From UBA1731 sp045595285 (lineage in GTDB: Bacteria; Verrucomicrobiota; Kiritimatiellia; RFP12; UBA1067): a stretch of DNA of 40,093 nucleotides. Below are positions 31,177-38,222 of this stretch, one piece after another (position 1 is the first letter of the stretch; each line of letters opens with the position of its first letter). The position numbers were made by a program, and so were the translations under genes. The stretch is from the NCBI GenBank assembly GCA_045595285.1, contig JAZOAC010000147.1, positions 1 to 40,093 of the forward strand. The letters run 5' to 3'. The notes beneath the pieces were generated by a model. It saw only the letters and a program-made list of their open reading frames with translations. It did no database searches and was not told where the DNA came from.

Positions 31177-31974
31177 ATGGCGGCGAACGATCTACTTGCA
31201 GAGGAATACAAGGTTGACCTGGAGGTTTTTGAAGGGCCTCTTGACCTGCTTCTCTATCTGATACGCCGAGATGAGCTGGACATATACGACATACCGATAG
31301 GCCGCATCACGGAACAGTACATGAAGTACATAGAGATGATGCGCCAGCTCAATCTCGACGTCGCAGGCGAGTTCATCGTCATGGCGGCGACGTTGATGGT
31401 CATCAAGAGCCGCATGCTGCTGCCTGTGGATCGCCGTACCGCAGAGGATTCAGGCGATGAGGAATGGGTCGATCCACGCCTCGACCTTGTGAGACAGCTC
31501 GTCGAATACAAGAAGTTCAAAGATGCGGCCGGGAAGCTTGCGGAGTATGAGTTGCGCAAGATGGAGTCGTTCGACTATGGCGGCGGACGGCCCAAGTTCG
31601 AAAAGACGCAGAAGGACAAGGAATCGGCGATCGCGAATCTGGGGCTTTTTGATCTGCTCTCTGCATTCCAGGACGTCCTGGCGCGCCTGAACGAGATGCC
31701 GCAGGAAGAGCTCAAGGGGTCGCGATGGAGCGTGCCGGACAAGATGGACATGGTATTGCACCGTGTCCGCACTGACGGTCAGCTCGCATTCTCGACTCTT
31801 TTCAGCGAGAAGTCCCCAAGGGGAGAGGTCATCGTCACGTTCTTGGCGCTTCTTGAGCTTTTGCGTCAGCACCGTGTTGTAATCTACCAGAATGCGGCAT
31901 TTCATGAGATCACGATCCTGCCGAGCAAGGAGGATCCCGCAGACAAACCGTTGGAGGCTCCTGACGAGTGGTGA
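31177..31974 (+). CDS. scpA: Segregation and condensation protein A (kleisin)
   Basis: This 265-residue kleisin bridges the SMC heads and, with ScpB, forms the bacterial condensin that folds and separates chromosomes. The N-terminal helical domain carries the family signature FEGPLDLLLYLIRRDELDIYD, then ITEQYMKYIEMMRQLNLDVA and EFIVMAATLMVIKSRMLLP. The C-terminal winged-helix that binds the SMC cap ends FLALLELLRQHRVVIYQNAA. Its length is normal. It lies 10 bp after a basic protein gene and 31 bp before scpB. The smc gene itself is not in the window. Confidence 0.95.
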   Translation: MAANDLLAEEYKVDLEVFEGPLDLLLYLIRRDELDIYDIPIGRITEQYMKYIEMMRQLNLDVAGEFIVMAATLMVIKSRMLLPVDRRTAEDSGDEEWVDPRLDLVRQLVEYKKFKDAAGKLAEYELRKMESFDYGGGRPKFEKTQKDKESAIANLGLFDLLSAFQDVLARLNEMPQEELKGSRWSVPDKMDMVLHRVRTDGQLAFSTLFSEKSPRGEVIVTFLALLELLRQHRVVIYQNAAFHEITILPSKEDPADKPLEAPDEW

Positions 31975-32005
31975 TTGCATCCCAAATGGAAATGGTGGTA
32001 TTGTG

Positions 32006-33055
32006 ATGGAAGAGAATAAAGATCAGGAACAGCAGCAGGAAGCAAAGGCTGAAGTCAAGGCTGAACAGTACAATAAGCCCAAGGACATTAGGCTTCCGCT
32101 TCCCGGAAGCCTTCAGGAGATTGTGGGGTCGCTTCTTTTTGCAAGCGAGTCCCCGCTGTCTGTCTCCGAACTGCGTGGATGTGTACGCGGCGTTGAGCCG
32201 GAAAGCGGCGATTCCGCAGAGATAATGGAGGTTTACAAAACCTGTACGACCCGTGAGATAGAGGAGGCTTTGCGTGGACTTGAAAAGGCACTTGAAGTCG
32301 CGAAGTGCGGTTTTTCCCTCGTCTGCACGGGCGGACAGTACCGCATGCAGACTACGCCAGTGTGCGGACGCTATGTCCGAGCGCTTCTCAAGCTGGACCG
32401 TCCAAACCGTCTTTCCCGCGCTTCGCTTGAGACATTGGCGATTGTAGCATATCGACAGCCGATAACAAAGTCTGAGGTTGAGCAGATTCGTGGTGTCAGC
32501 GTTGATACCATAATGAAGACGCTTTCGGATCTCGGTCTAGTGCGTCTTGTCGGCCGTTCCGAGCTTCCGGGGCATCCGTTCCTATACGGAACCACGCCGT
32601 TCTTCCTGGAACATTTCGGGCTTTCGTCGCTTGATCAGCTCAATGAGATCGATCCCACATTGCCGCGTTCCAATCCGCGCGAGCGTGCCAAGCTGTTCAA
32701 GAAGGAGGAGAAGCCGGACGAAAATGCTGAACTTCCCGAGACGGCTGCATCCGCCGAGCCGCTCAAGGCAGAGGAGAACGGTGGCGCGGCGAATGCGTCT
32801 GCTGAGTCTGTGCAGGACGCTGGTGAGATGGTGGAGTCAGAAGAGGAAAACGACGCGTCCAATGCACCCGCCGCAGACAGCGTCTCCTACGAATATGAAG
32901 GCGATGTAGATGACGATGCCGCCGAGGCGGATGACGAAGAATTCGACGAAGATGAAGATGAGTTTGATGAAGACGATGAAGATGATGAGGATGAATTTGA
33001 TGACGAAGATGAGGATGAATTTGAAGACGAAGAGGAGGATGACGATGAGAAATAG
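32006..33055 (+). CDS. scpB: Segregation and condensation protein B with long acidic C-terminal tail
   Basis: This 349-residue ScpB binds ScpA as a dimer to complete the SMC condensin. After a short Gln/Glu/Lys-rich leader the two winged-helix domains run from about residue 32 (LPGSLQEIVGSLLFASESPL) to about 222, including RPNRLSRASLETLAIVAYRQ, KSEVEQIRGVS and GLVRLVGRSELPGHPFLYGT. Residues from about 231 form an extra tail of some 119 residues; the last 48 are nearly all Asp and Glu with spaced Phe. Typical ScpB is 180-250 residues. The start is ATG 32006; the longer frame from 31892 overlaps scpA. The tail's codons also contain the ribosome site of the next gene, which overlaps by 11 bp. 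Confidence 0.93.
   Translation: MEENKDQEQQQEAKAEVKAEQYNKPKDIRLPLPGSLQEIVGSLLFASESPLSVSELRGCVRGVEPESGDSAEIMEVYKTCTTREIEEALRGLEKALEVAKCGFSLVCTGGQYRMQTTPVCGRYVRALLKLDRPNRLSRASLETLAIVAYRQPITKSEVEQIRGVSVDTIMKTLSDLGLVRLVGRSELPGHPFLYGTTPFFLEHFGLSSLDQLNEIDPTLPRSNPRERAKLFKKEEKPDENAELPETAASAEPLKAEENGGAANASAESVQDAGEMVESEEENDASNAPAADSVSYEYEGDVDDDAAEADDEEFDEDEDEFDEDDEDDEDEFDDEDEDEFEDEEEDDDEK
32927..33050 (+). repeat. GA-rich low-complexity repeat encoding the ScpB acidic tail
   Basis: Purine-rich triplets of GAT, GAC, GAA and GAG dominate. A 17-bp unit, GATGAGGATGAATTTGA, occurs at 32984-33000 and again at 33008-33024, a 24-bp period that suggests slippage growth. It contains AGGAGG (33033-33038), the ribosome binding site of the following gene. 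Confidence 0.7.
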
Positions 33056-34022
33056 GTTTTCTGCTGGATTTGCAACCTGCTGTGCCGCGTTTCTTTTCTT
33101 TTCGGGATGTCGTCAGGCGGAAGTGTCGGCGGCAGAGCGTGCGGATCGGGCATCACGTCTTTATTCTGCGGCGATGGCGGAGCTTCAGGCCGGGCGCATC
33201 GATTCTGCGATTAAAGGATTTGAGTCGGTAGTCAAGGCAGAGCCAGGCAACGGGGACGCCCATTTCCAGCTTGCCGCGCTTCTTGAGGGGGCGAAGAAGG
33301 ATTATCTCGGGGCTATGATACACTATCGCCTGTATTGCATGATTCGTCCTGATTCCGAAAAGGCGGCGGTTGCCATAGATAGGATGAAGGGATGCGAGAT
33401 TCGTTATGCCTCCGATGCCATGACTAGGGCGGGGCTTGAGAGCCGGCTCTCTGTACAGTTGGAGGCTCTCCGTGAGGAGCATCGTCAGTGCGGGAAGAAG
33501 ATCGCCGGTCTGACGGAGGCTCTTGAACTGTCAAAAAGAAAGGTGGCGGCGTTGGAGAATGCCGCAGAGCTGAAGGACCGAATGCTTGAAAAGGCTAGTG
33601 GGCTGGCAGATGACGCAAATGTAGCCTTGGCACCCAAACGTAGCCTTCGCCCCACAGATGCTCAATTGCTTGATGACGAGGATGAAGGGGTGCGCAGGGT
33701 CTCTTCAAATGAAATAAGGGATCTCAGGGCGATGCTTGAAGAGGATGAGCGCACCGCGGTTCCGCCAAAGTCGGGACAAGCGGTCGCAGAGGGCAAATCC
33801 TCGGCAAGGTTTGATGGCGCGAAGGGTGAAAAGAAGGAAGCCAAGAGGCCCGATCTTAAGGTTCCCGAGACATACACGGTGGAGGATGGCGACACATTGA
33901 TGCGCATATCTGCGAAATTCTATGGCACGCGAACCAGGTGGCGTGAGATTCGCGAGGCGAACAGAACCGTCATCTCGCCTGATGGACGCGTCCGTGCCGG
34001 ACAGGTGATAAGGCTTCCCTGA
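33045..34022 (+). CDS. Lipoprotein with TPR-like and C-terminal LysM domains
   Basis: This 325-residue protein has a lipoprotein signal with lipobox FFSGC (Cys at residue 22), so it is lipid-anchored after export. Residues about 35-110 form a TPR-like repeat (LYSAAMAELQAGRIDSAIKG, AHFQLAALLEGAKKDYLGAM). A coiled coil follows (about 130-185), then a disordered Glu/Lys-rich linker. The C-terminal LysM domain (about residues 277-325, YTVEDGDTLMRISAKFYG to GQVIRLP) should bind peptidoglycan. ATG 33045 is supported by AGGAGG six bases upstream and by the signal sequence; longer frames read through the scpB tail. A role in tethering outer or inner membrane to the wall is inferred from domain order. 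Confidence 0.87.
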   Translation: MRNRFSAGFATCCAAFLFFSGCRQAEVSAAERADRASRLYSAAMAELQAGRIDSAIKGFESVVKAEPGNGDAHFQLAALLEGAKKDYLGAMIHYRLYCMIRPDSEKAAVAIDRMKGCEIRYASDAMTRAGLESRLSVQLEALREEHRQCGKKIAGLTEALELSKRKVAALENAAELKDRMLEKASGLADDANVALAPKRSLRPTDAQLLDDEDEGVRRVSSNEIRDLRAMLEEDERTAVPPKSGQAVAEGKSSARFDGAKGEKKEAKRPDLKVPETYTVEDGDTLMRISAKFYGTRTRWREIREANRTVISPDGRVRAGQVIRLP

Positions 34023-34026
34023 TTTA

Positions 34027-34278
34027 ATGTTTTGCATGCTGAAGAAGAATCGCATATGTACGGAACTTGTTACCGACGAGCACGAATACACGTCTGTAGA
34101 TATTCCCTGGGAGATAGATTCCGGCGATGGATCTAAACTTTTCCGGTATCTTCGAAGTGGCGGTGTGCGCGCTTTTGGGTGCACGAGCCATGGGGCCGCG
34201 AGAATCCGCAGGCAAACGCGATTCCTGACCGTGTTTCTGGTGTTTGCGGTCATATGGTTTGTTCTTTGGCTGTTCTGA
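34027..34278 (+). CDS. Small protein with one C-terminal transmembrane helix
   Basis: This 83-residue protein has a polar N-terminal region (about residues 1-64, with WEIDSGDGSKLFRYLRSG) and a single hydrophobic C-terminal helix (FLTVFLVFAVIWFVLWLF) after a cluster of arginines, giving an N-inside tail-anchored topology. It starts 4 bp after the lipoprotein stop and ends 23 bp before prmC. ATG 34036 is an alternative start that removes three residues. I do not recognise it. The tight spacing and plausible topology argue that it is a real gene. Confidence 0.65.
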   Translation: MFCMLKKNRICTELVTDEHEYTSVDIPWEIDSGDGSKLFRYLRSGGVRAFGCTSHGAARIRRQTRFLTVFLVFAVIWFVLWLF

Positions 34279-34301
34279 ACGATTCAGGGAGTTCATCTCG
34301 C

Positions 34302-35195
34302 ATGGCAGAAGCGACCAATAAGACGACTACTTGGAGTGATGTGATCGGTCTTGCCGCCGGCTATCTTGAACGGCATGAAGTTCCCGACCCGCATATTGCC
34401 GCCGAACTCCTTGCCGCTCGCCTTTTGCGCAGCGGCCGTGGCTTTCTGGCTTCGCATATGCAGAAGACGGTGCCGGAGGCGCATTTGGAGGCCATGCGCC
34501 GAGGAATGATGCGGCTTGTAAAGGGCGAGCCAGTGCAGTATGTGCTTGGCGAGTGGGATTTCCGAACACTGACGCTTAAGTGCGACAGGAGGGCCCTTAT
34601 ACCGCGCCCCGAGACGGAAGAGCTTGTGGAAAGGGTGCTCAAGCATCTCCGGGCGAACTATGGGCCGTCCGGAAAGGCTCCGTTTGTGGTCGACGTGGGA
34701 ACAGGCAGCGGATGTATAATCCTGAGCCTGGCGAAAGAGTTCGGACATGGCGTGTTCCTTGGCACTGACATTTCTGCCGAGGCCATATCTCTCGCAAGGG
34801 AGAATGCCGAGTTATGTGACTTGAAGGATGCCGTTAGCCTGGTGGTGTCTGACGGCCTTGACGAATTTGATCCCGAATCGGTTGATGTGATAGTTTCTAA
34901 TCCGCCATACATCACGTCCGCAGACTGCGAAAGTCTCGATCCGCGTGTCAAGGATTTTGAGCCGCGGAGTGCGCTCGATGGCGGTGTTTCCGGTTTGGAC
35001 TTCTATGAGCGTTTCATTGGCGACGCAATGAACGTCCTCAAGCCTGGCGGCGCGCTTTTCTTTGAGATTGGCGAGGGACAGGGCGAAGCCTTGCGTGAGA
35101 TGTTCGAGTCGTATGGATTTAGGGATGTGCTGATCGAGAGGGACTTTGCCGGACATGATCGCTATGCTTCCGGCAGACTCTGTCAATTGGCCTGA
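34302..35195 (+). CDS. prmC: Release factor glutamine methyltransferase
   Basis: This 297-residue AdoMet enzyme methylates the GGQ glutamine of peptide release factors RF1 and RF2. The N-terminal helical domain (about residues 1-85) includes GEPVQYVLGEWDFRTLTLKC, and IPRPETEELVE begins the Rossmann fold. AdoMet motif I is VVDVGTGSGCIILSLA and the catalytic NPPY is at residues 200-203 (VIVSNPPYIT). EPRSALDGGVSGLDFYERFI is also typical of PrmC. ATG 34302 is preceded by AGGGAG; a longer frame from 34179 overlaps the upstream gene. It ends the scpAB cluster. Confidence 0.95.
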   Translation: MAEATNKTTTWSDVIGLAAGYLERHEVPDPHIAAELLAARLLRSGRGFLASHMQKTVPEAHLEAMRRGMMRLVKGEPVQYVLGEWDFRTLTLKCDRRALIPRPETEELVERVLKHLRANYGPSGKAPFVVDVGTGSGCIILSLAKEFGHGVFLGTDISAEAISLARENAELCDLKDAVSLVVSDGLDEFDPESVDVIVSNPPYITSADCESLDPRVKDFEPRSALDGGVSGLDFYERFIGDAMNVLKPGGALFFEIGEGQGEALREMFESYGFRDVLIERDFAGHDRYASGRLCQLA

Positions 35196-35396
35196 TCCCA
35201 AACTCGCCTCCATCCGCGCCGCGGATTCCGCTTTATGCCATCGGCATTGTTGCTCATGTTGTCGCATGTGGAGCCTTCATATGCAACATCCTGGAGGTCT
35301 TTTCTGCGTATGTCACTGCTCCTGCGCTCCGCATTTGAACTGTTCCAAGGGGCATATCCGGTTTTGAAATCTACACGACACAAACACGGAGAATTA

Positions 35397-35405
35397 TGGT
35401 ACAAT
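35397..35405 (+). promoter_or_regulatory. Extended -10 promoter in the prmC-araC intergenic region
   Basis: TG-G-TACAAT (35397-35405). It could drive the small frame at 35452 or an untranslated RNA; the predicted transcript would begin near 35412. Confidence 0.45.
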
Positions 35406-35451
35406 ATGTGCTTTCTTGAGAGAAATGCACCCTTGAACAAAGGCGGGAGAC

Positions 35452-35601
35452 ATGGCGAAATATTCCCCGGACAAAGTGAGCCGCGCAAGCGGTCGCCAGA
35501 GGGGTGCGCCTCGTTCGTCTGCAATTTGCAGTAGTTCCGATATTTTGATTGCATCGTCCCCCTGTCTTCTCTCTCACTCGCTTCCCTGTCCGCCCGATTG
35601 A
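35452..35601 (+). CDS. Possible small protein (49 aa)
   Basis: ATG 35452 is preceded by GGCGGGAG two to nine bases upstream and follows the promoter at 35397-35405. The product begins MAKYSPDKVSRASGRQRGAP, is Ser/Cys/Pro-rich at the end and stops at TGA 35599-35601. The basic start looks protein-like and the Cys/Pro-rich rest does not, so this may be the stub of a truncated gene. No family is recognised. Confidence 0.25.
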   Translation: MAKYSPDKVSRASGRQRGAPRSSAICSSSDILIASSPCLLSHSLPCPPD

Positions 35602-35618
35602 TTGGCTCTGGCAATTTA

Positions 35619-35627
35619 TGGTATCAT
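35619..35627 (+). promoter_or_regulatory. Extended -10 promoter of the AraC-type regulator gene
   Basis: TG-G-TATCAT (35619-35627), 13 nt before ATG 35641. The leader would be about 6 nt, too short for a Shine-Dalgarno site. Confidence 0.5.
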
Positions 35628-35640
35628 CCCGCTTTAGGCA

Positions 35641-36519
35641 ATGAAGTTCGATAATAGCTACCTGGCGGTGTACAAGCCAATTGATTCGTTCGACTTGGCT
35701 TGGGGCATCAAGGTGACGGATGCTGGTTTCACCAATATCCGCCAGGGCGACGCATATCCTCCTTCACATCATCCTCGCGCATTCATGTTCAGATGGGAGA
35801 AGGGGCGTCGTCTGGAGAACTACCAGATTGTTTTCATCGGGCATGGAAGGGGGGAACTGGAGACCGAGCATGGCGGGCGTGTCGATATTGAAGCAGGCGA
35901 CGTGTTTGTTCTCCACCCGGGAGAGTGGCACAGGTACCGCCCCGATCCCAGGACGGGATGGACCGAGCGCTGGTGCGGATTCACAGGGTCTTATGCGGCC
36001 CGGATCGCAGGCGCGTTTTTTCCGCTGAAGCATCCCGTTCTGAAGGGCGCCGATTCCACCCGGATTCGGCGTCGCCTGCGTACAATCGCGGAACTGTTCA
36101 ATCGCGGGCAGACAGCGCTTGTGCCTTCGCTTGTCGCGGAATCCGTAGGCCTGTTGGCTGATTTGTCTCCACTGGGCGTTGCAAGAGGCCGACCGTATTC
36201 AGACGCGATAGATAAATCCTGCGACGAGCTGCTGAGACTCAGCGCCAAAAATGTCGACCTTGAAGAAATGGCGCTGCGCCACGGCATGAGTTATCCGCTC
36301 TTTCGCCGCGAATTCAAGGCGCAGACAGGCTTTTCCCCTCATGCCTATGTAATCGCCTTTCGGCTAAATAAAGCGAAGTCGCTCCTGAGGAACAGCGAAA
36401 TGTCAATCCGGGGAATAGCCAAGGCGATAGGCTTTTCGTCGCTTGCCTACTTTTCGGCCGTATTCCAGCGGCACGAGGGCGTTTCGCCGCGTGAATGGCG
36501 GTCGAAGAACGGCCTCTGA
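35641..36519 (+). CDS. AraC family transcriptional regulator with cupin sensor domain
   Basis: This 292-residue regulator has an N-terminal cupin-like domain (about residues 20-115; QIVFIGHGRGELETEHGGRV, VFVLHPGEWHRYRPDPRTGW) that probably binds a sugar. The C-terminal AraC double helix-turn-helix spans about residues 195-290. The first HTH lies in VDLEEMALRHGMSYPLFRRE and FKAQTGFSPHAYVI. The second ends MSIRGIAKAIGFSSLAYFSA with the family motif FQRHEGVSPREWR. It sits directly upstream of a sugar isomerase gene whose promoter carries a 20-bp-spaced direct repeat, so it most likely activates that gene. Confidence 0.9.
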   Translation: MKFDNSYLAVYKPIDSFDLAWGIKVTDAGFTNIRQGDAYPPSHHPRAFMFRWEKGRRLENYQIVFIGHGRGELETEHGGRVDIEAGDVFVLHPGEWHRYRPDPRTGWTERWCGFTGSYAARIAGAFFPLKHPVLKGADSTRIRRRLRTIAELFNRGQTALVPSLVAESVGLLADLSPLGVARGRPYSDAIDKSCDELLRLSAKNVDLEEMALRHGMSYPLFRREFKAQTGFSPHAYVIAFRLNKAKSLLRNSEMSIRGIAKAIGFSSLAYFSAVFQRHEGVSPREWRSKNGL

Positions 36520-36542
36520 CCTTGATGCGGCATGGAAGAGCC

Positions 36543-36573
36543 GTAGCAAAAATCTAAACTTTGTAGCAGAAAT
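36543..36573 (+). promoter_or_regulatory. Direct repeat, candidate AraC-type regulator binding site
   Basis: GTAGCAAAAAT (36543-36553) and GTAGCAGAAAT (36563-36573) are 10/11 identical and exactly 20 bp apart, about two helical turns. That is the usual geometry for AraC-family half-sites. The second copy ends about 7 bp upstream of the -35 position of the promoter at 36600-36608. Confidence 0.55.
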
Positions 36574-36599
36574 TGTGTCTATCATGCTGCATTGCCCTG

Positions 36600-36608
36600 T
36601 GGTACAAT
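36600..36608 (+). promoter_or_regulatory. Extended -10 promoter of the isomerase gene
   Basis: TG-G-TACAAT (36600-36608), with a poor -35 as expected for an activated promoter. The leader is about 45 nt and has GAGGA (36648-36652) six bases before ATG 36659. Confidence 0.55.
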
Positions 36609-36658
36609 GCCGGCTGTCAACTGACGAAAGGTTGTTCATCGTCATTCGAGGACTCGAG

Positions 36659-38173
36659 ATGGGATCAGAAGATTTGTTTCATAAGTGTAAAATTGGGCGC
36701 GTGCGCGTCGGACTCTACACGACGGGGCTCAAGGCGTACTGGCCGCAGTTCGCCGGGCTGAAGGAACGGCTCGAAGGCTACGGGCGCTTTGTCGCCGGGG
36801 AGCTTTCGTCTGTCGCCGGGGCGGAAGTGTTCAACTTCGGCCTCGTCGATTGCTCCGAAAAGGGGATCGAGGCCGGCGAATACTTCCAGCGCAATCTCTG
36901 CGACATCGTGTTCCAGCACATCGGCACGTATGTGACAAGCGATTCCGTCCTGCCGGTCCACCAGATCTGCAAGGCGCCGACGATCATACTCAACCTCCAG
37001 CCGTCCGTGCAGGTGAACTACGCGAAGACGACGACCGGCGAATGGCTCGCACACTGCAACGCCTGCCCCGCGCCGGAAATCGCCAACGCCTTCAACCGCG
37101 CCGGGATTCCGTTCCGCGTGGTATCCGGACTTCTCGGACTCGGGGAGACGCCCGCGGTTTCGATGGCGGACGAGACGACCGCCGGCCGGCCGGAGGCCGT
37201 GCGCGCCTGGCGCGAAATCCGCGAATGGGTGCGCGCGGCGCATGTCAAGGCCGCGCTGTCCCGCGCGCGTTTCGGCTTCCTCGGCAACAACTATTCCGGA
37301 ATGCTCGACATGTACTCCGATTTTACGATGCTCCAGGGCGCGACGGGAATCCACGTCGAATTGCTTGAAATGTGCGATCTCGCCAAGCGCCTTGCAACCG
37401 TTTCGGATGCCGATGTCTCCCGCAAGTTAGACGAGATAAAGGACATGTTTGAGATATCGGAGGATTCTCCTTCCGATCCGCTTGCACACCGCCCGACGCA
37501 GGAACAGCTAGACTGGAGTGCGCGCGTCGCTGCCGCGCAGGAACGCATGGTAACGGACTTCGGCCTCGACGCGCTCGCCTACTATTACCACGGCGCGGAC
37601 GGCAACGACTACGAACGGCTCCAGAGCGGCTTCATCGTCGGTCATTCGCTCCTTACGGCGCGCGGCGTCCCCTGCGCCGGCGAGGGCGACCTCAAGACCG
37701 CGCTCGCCATGAAAATATGCGATATCCTTGGTGTTGGCGGCAGTTTCTGCGAAATCGTGACTACGGACTACCTGCGCGGCACGATTCTTATGGGGCATGA
37801 CGGGCCTTTCCATCTTGCCATCGCAAAAGGCCGTCCCATCCTGCGCGGTCTCGGCCTCTACCACGGAAAGCGCGGCAGCGGCGTATCGGTCGAGGCGAAA
37901 GTGAAGGACGGCCCCGTCACGACGCTCGGTGTCACGCAGACGGCGGGCGGTCGCCTCAAATTCATCGTCACCGAAGCCGAGGCCACAGACGACGAAATCA
38001 TGACCATAGGCAACACTCAGACGCACGTTCGCCTCACGACCGACCCCGACACATGGTACGAACGTTGGCTCATGGAGGCGCCCACCCACCACTTCGCGAT
38101 GTCCGTCGGCCACAACGCCGCACTCTTCCGCAAGGTTGCCGATCTGTTCGGCGTGCAATTCGTCCAAGTGTAG
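36659..38173 (+). CDS. L-fucose/L-arabinose isomerase family protein
   Basis: This 504-residue cytosolic sugar isomerase-like enzyme has the three-part fold of fucose and arabinose isomerases. The N-terminal Rossmann-like domain has VRVGLYTTGLKAYWPQFAGL and DIVFQHIGTYVTSDSVLPVH. A middle domain carries ARFGFLGNNYSGMLDMYSDF. The C-terminal domain has GVPCAGEGDLKTALAMKICD (metal-site Glu region), TILMGHDGPFHLAI and APTHHFAMSVGHNAALFRKV. Family members convert aldoses to ketoses with Mn2+. Exact substrate (fucose, arabinose, rhamnose-like or sulfosugar) is not readable. The start at 36659 is fixed by GAGGA six bases upstream; the frame is open to 36443 but that part lies in the promoter region. 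Confidence 0.82.
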   Translation: MGSEDLFHKCKIGRVRVGLYTTGLKAYWPQFAGLKERLEGYGRFVAGELSSVAGAEVFNFGLVDCSEKGIEAGEYFQRNLCDIVFQHIGTYVTSDSVLPVHQICKAPTIILNLQPSVQVNYAKTTTGEWLAHCNACPAPEIANAFNRAGIPFRVVSGLLGLGETPAVSMADETTAGRPEAVRAWREIREWVRAAHVKAALSRARFGFLGNNYSGMLDMYSDFTMLQGATGIHVELLEMCDLAKRLATVSDADVSRKLDEIKDMFEISEDSPSDPLAHRPTQEQLDWSARVAAAQERMVTDFGLDALAYYYHGADGNDYERLQSGFIVGHSLLTARGVPCAGEGDLKTALAMKICDILGVGGSFCEIVTTDYLRGTILMGHDGPFHLAIAKGRPILRGLGLYHGKRGSGVSVEAKVKDGPVTTLGVTQTAGGRLKFIVTEAEATDDEIMTIGNTQTHVRLTTDPDTWYERWLMEAPTHHFAMSVGHNAALFRKVADLFGVQFVQV

Positions 38174-38222
38174 GTGGCGCGAGGTGATTGGACATATAGA
38201 GGATGTCAAACAAAAAGCGATC

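Larger units (their letters stand above)
35196..35640. other. 445-bp intergenic region between prmC and the AraC-type regulator
   Basis: No substantial coding region is evident. It holds two extended -10 promoters (35397-35405 and 35619-35627) and a weak 49-codon reading frame (35452-35601). No tRNA, hairpin terminator or repeat family was recognised. Confidence 0.5.

Noticed and set aside
32887..33156. Minus-strand poly-serine frame
   Set aside because: It is the reverse complement of the acidic ScpB tail repeat; no independent support.
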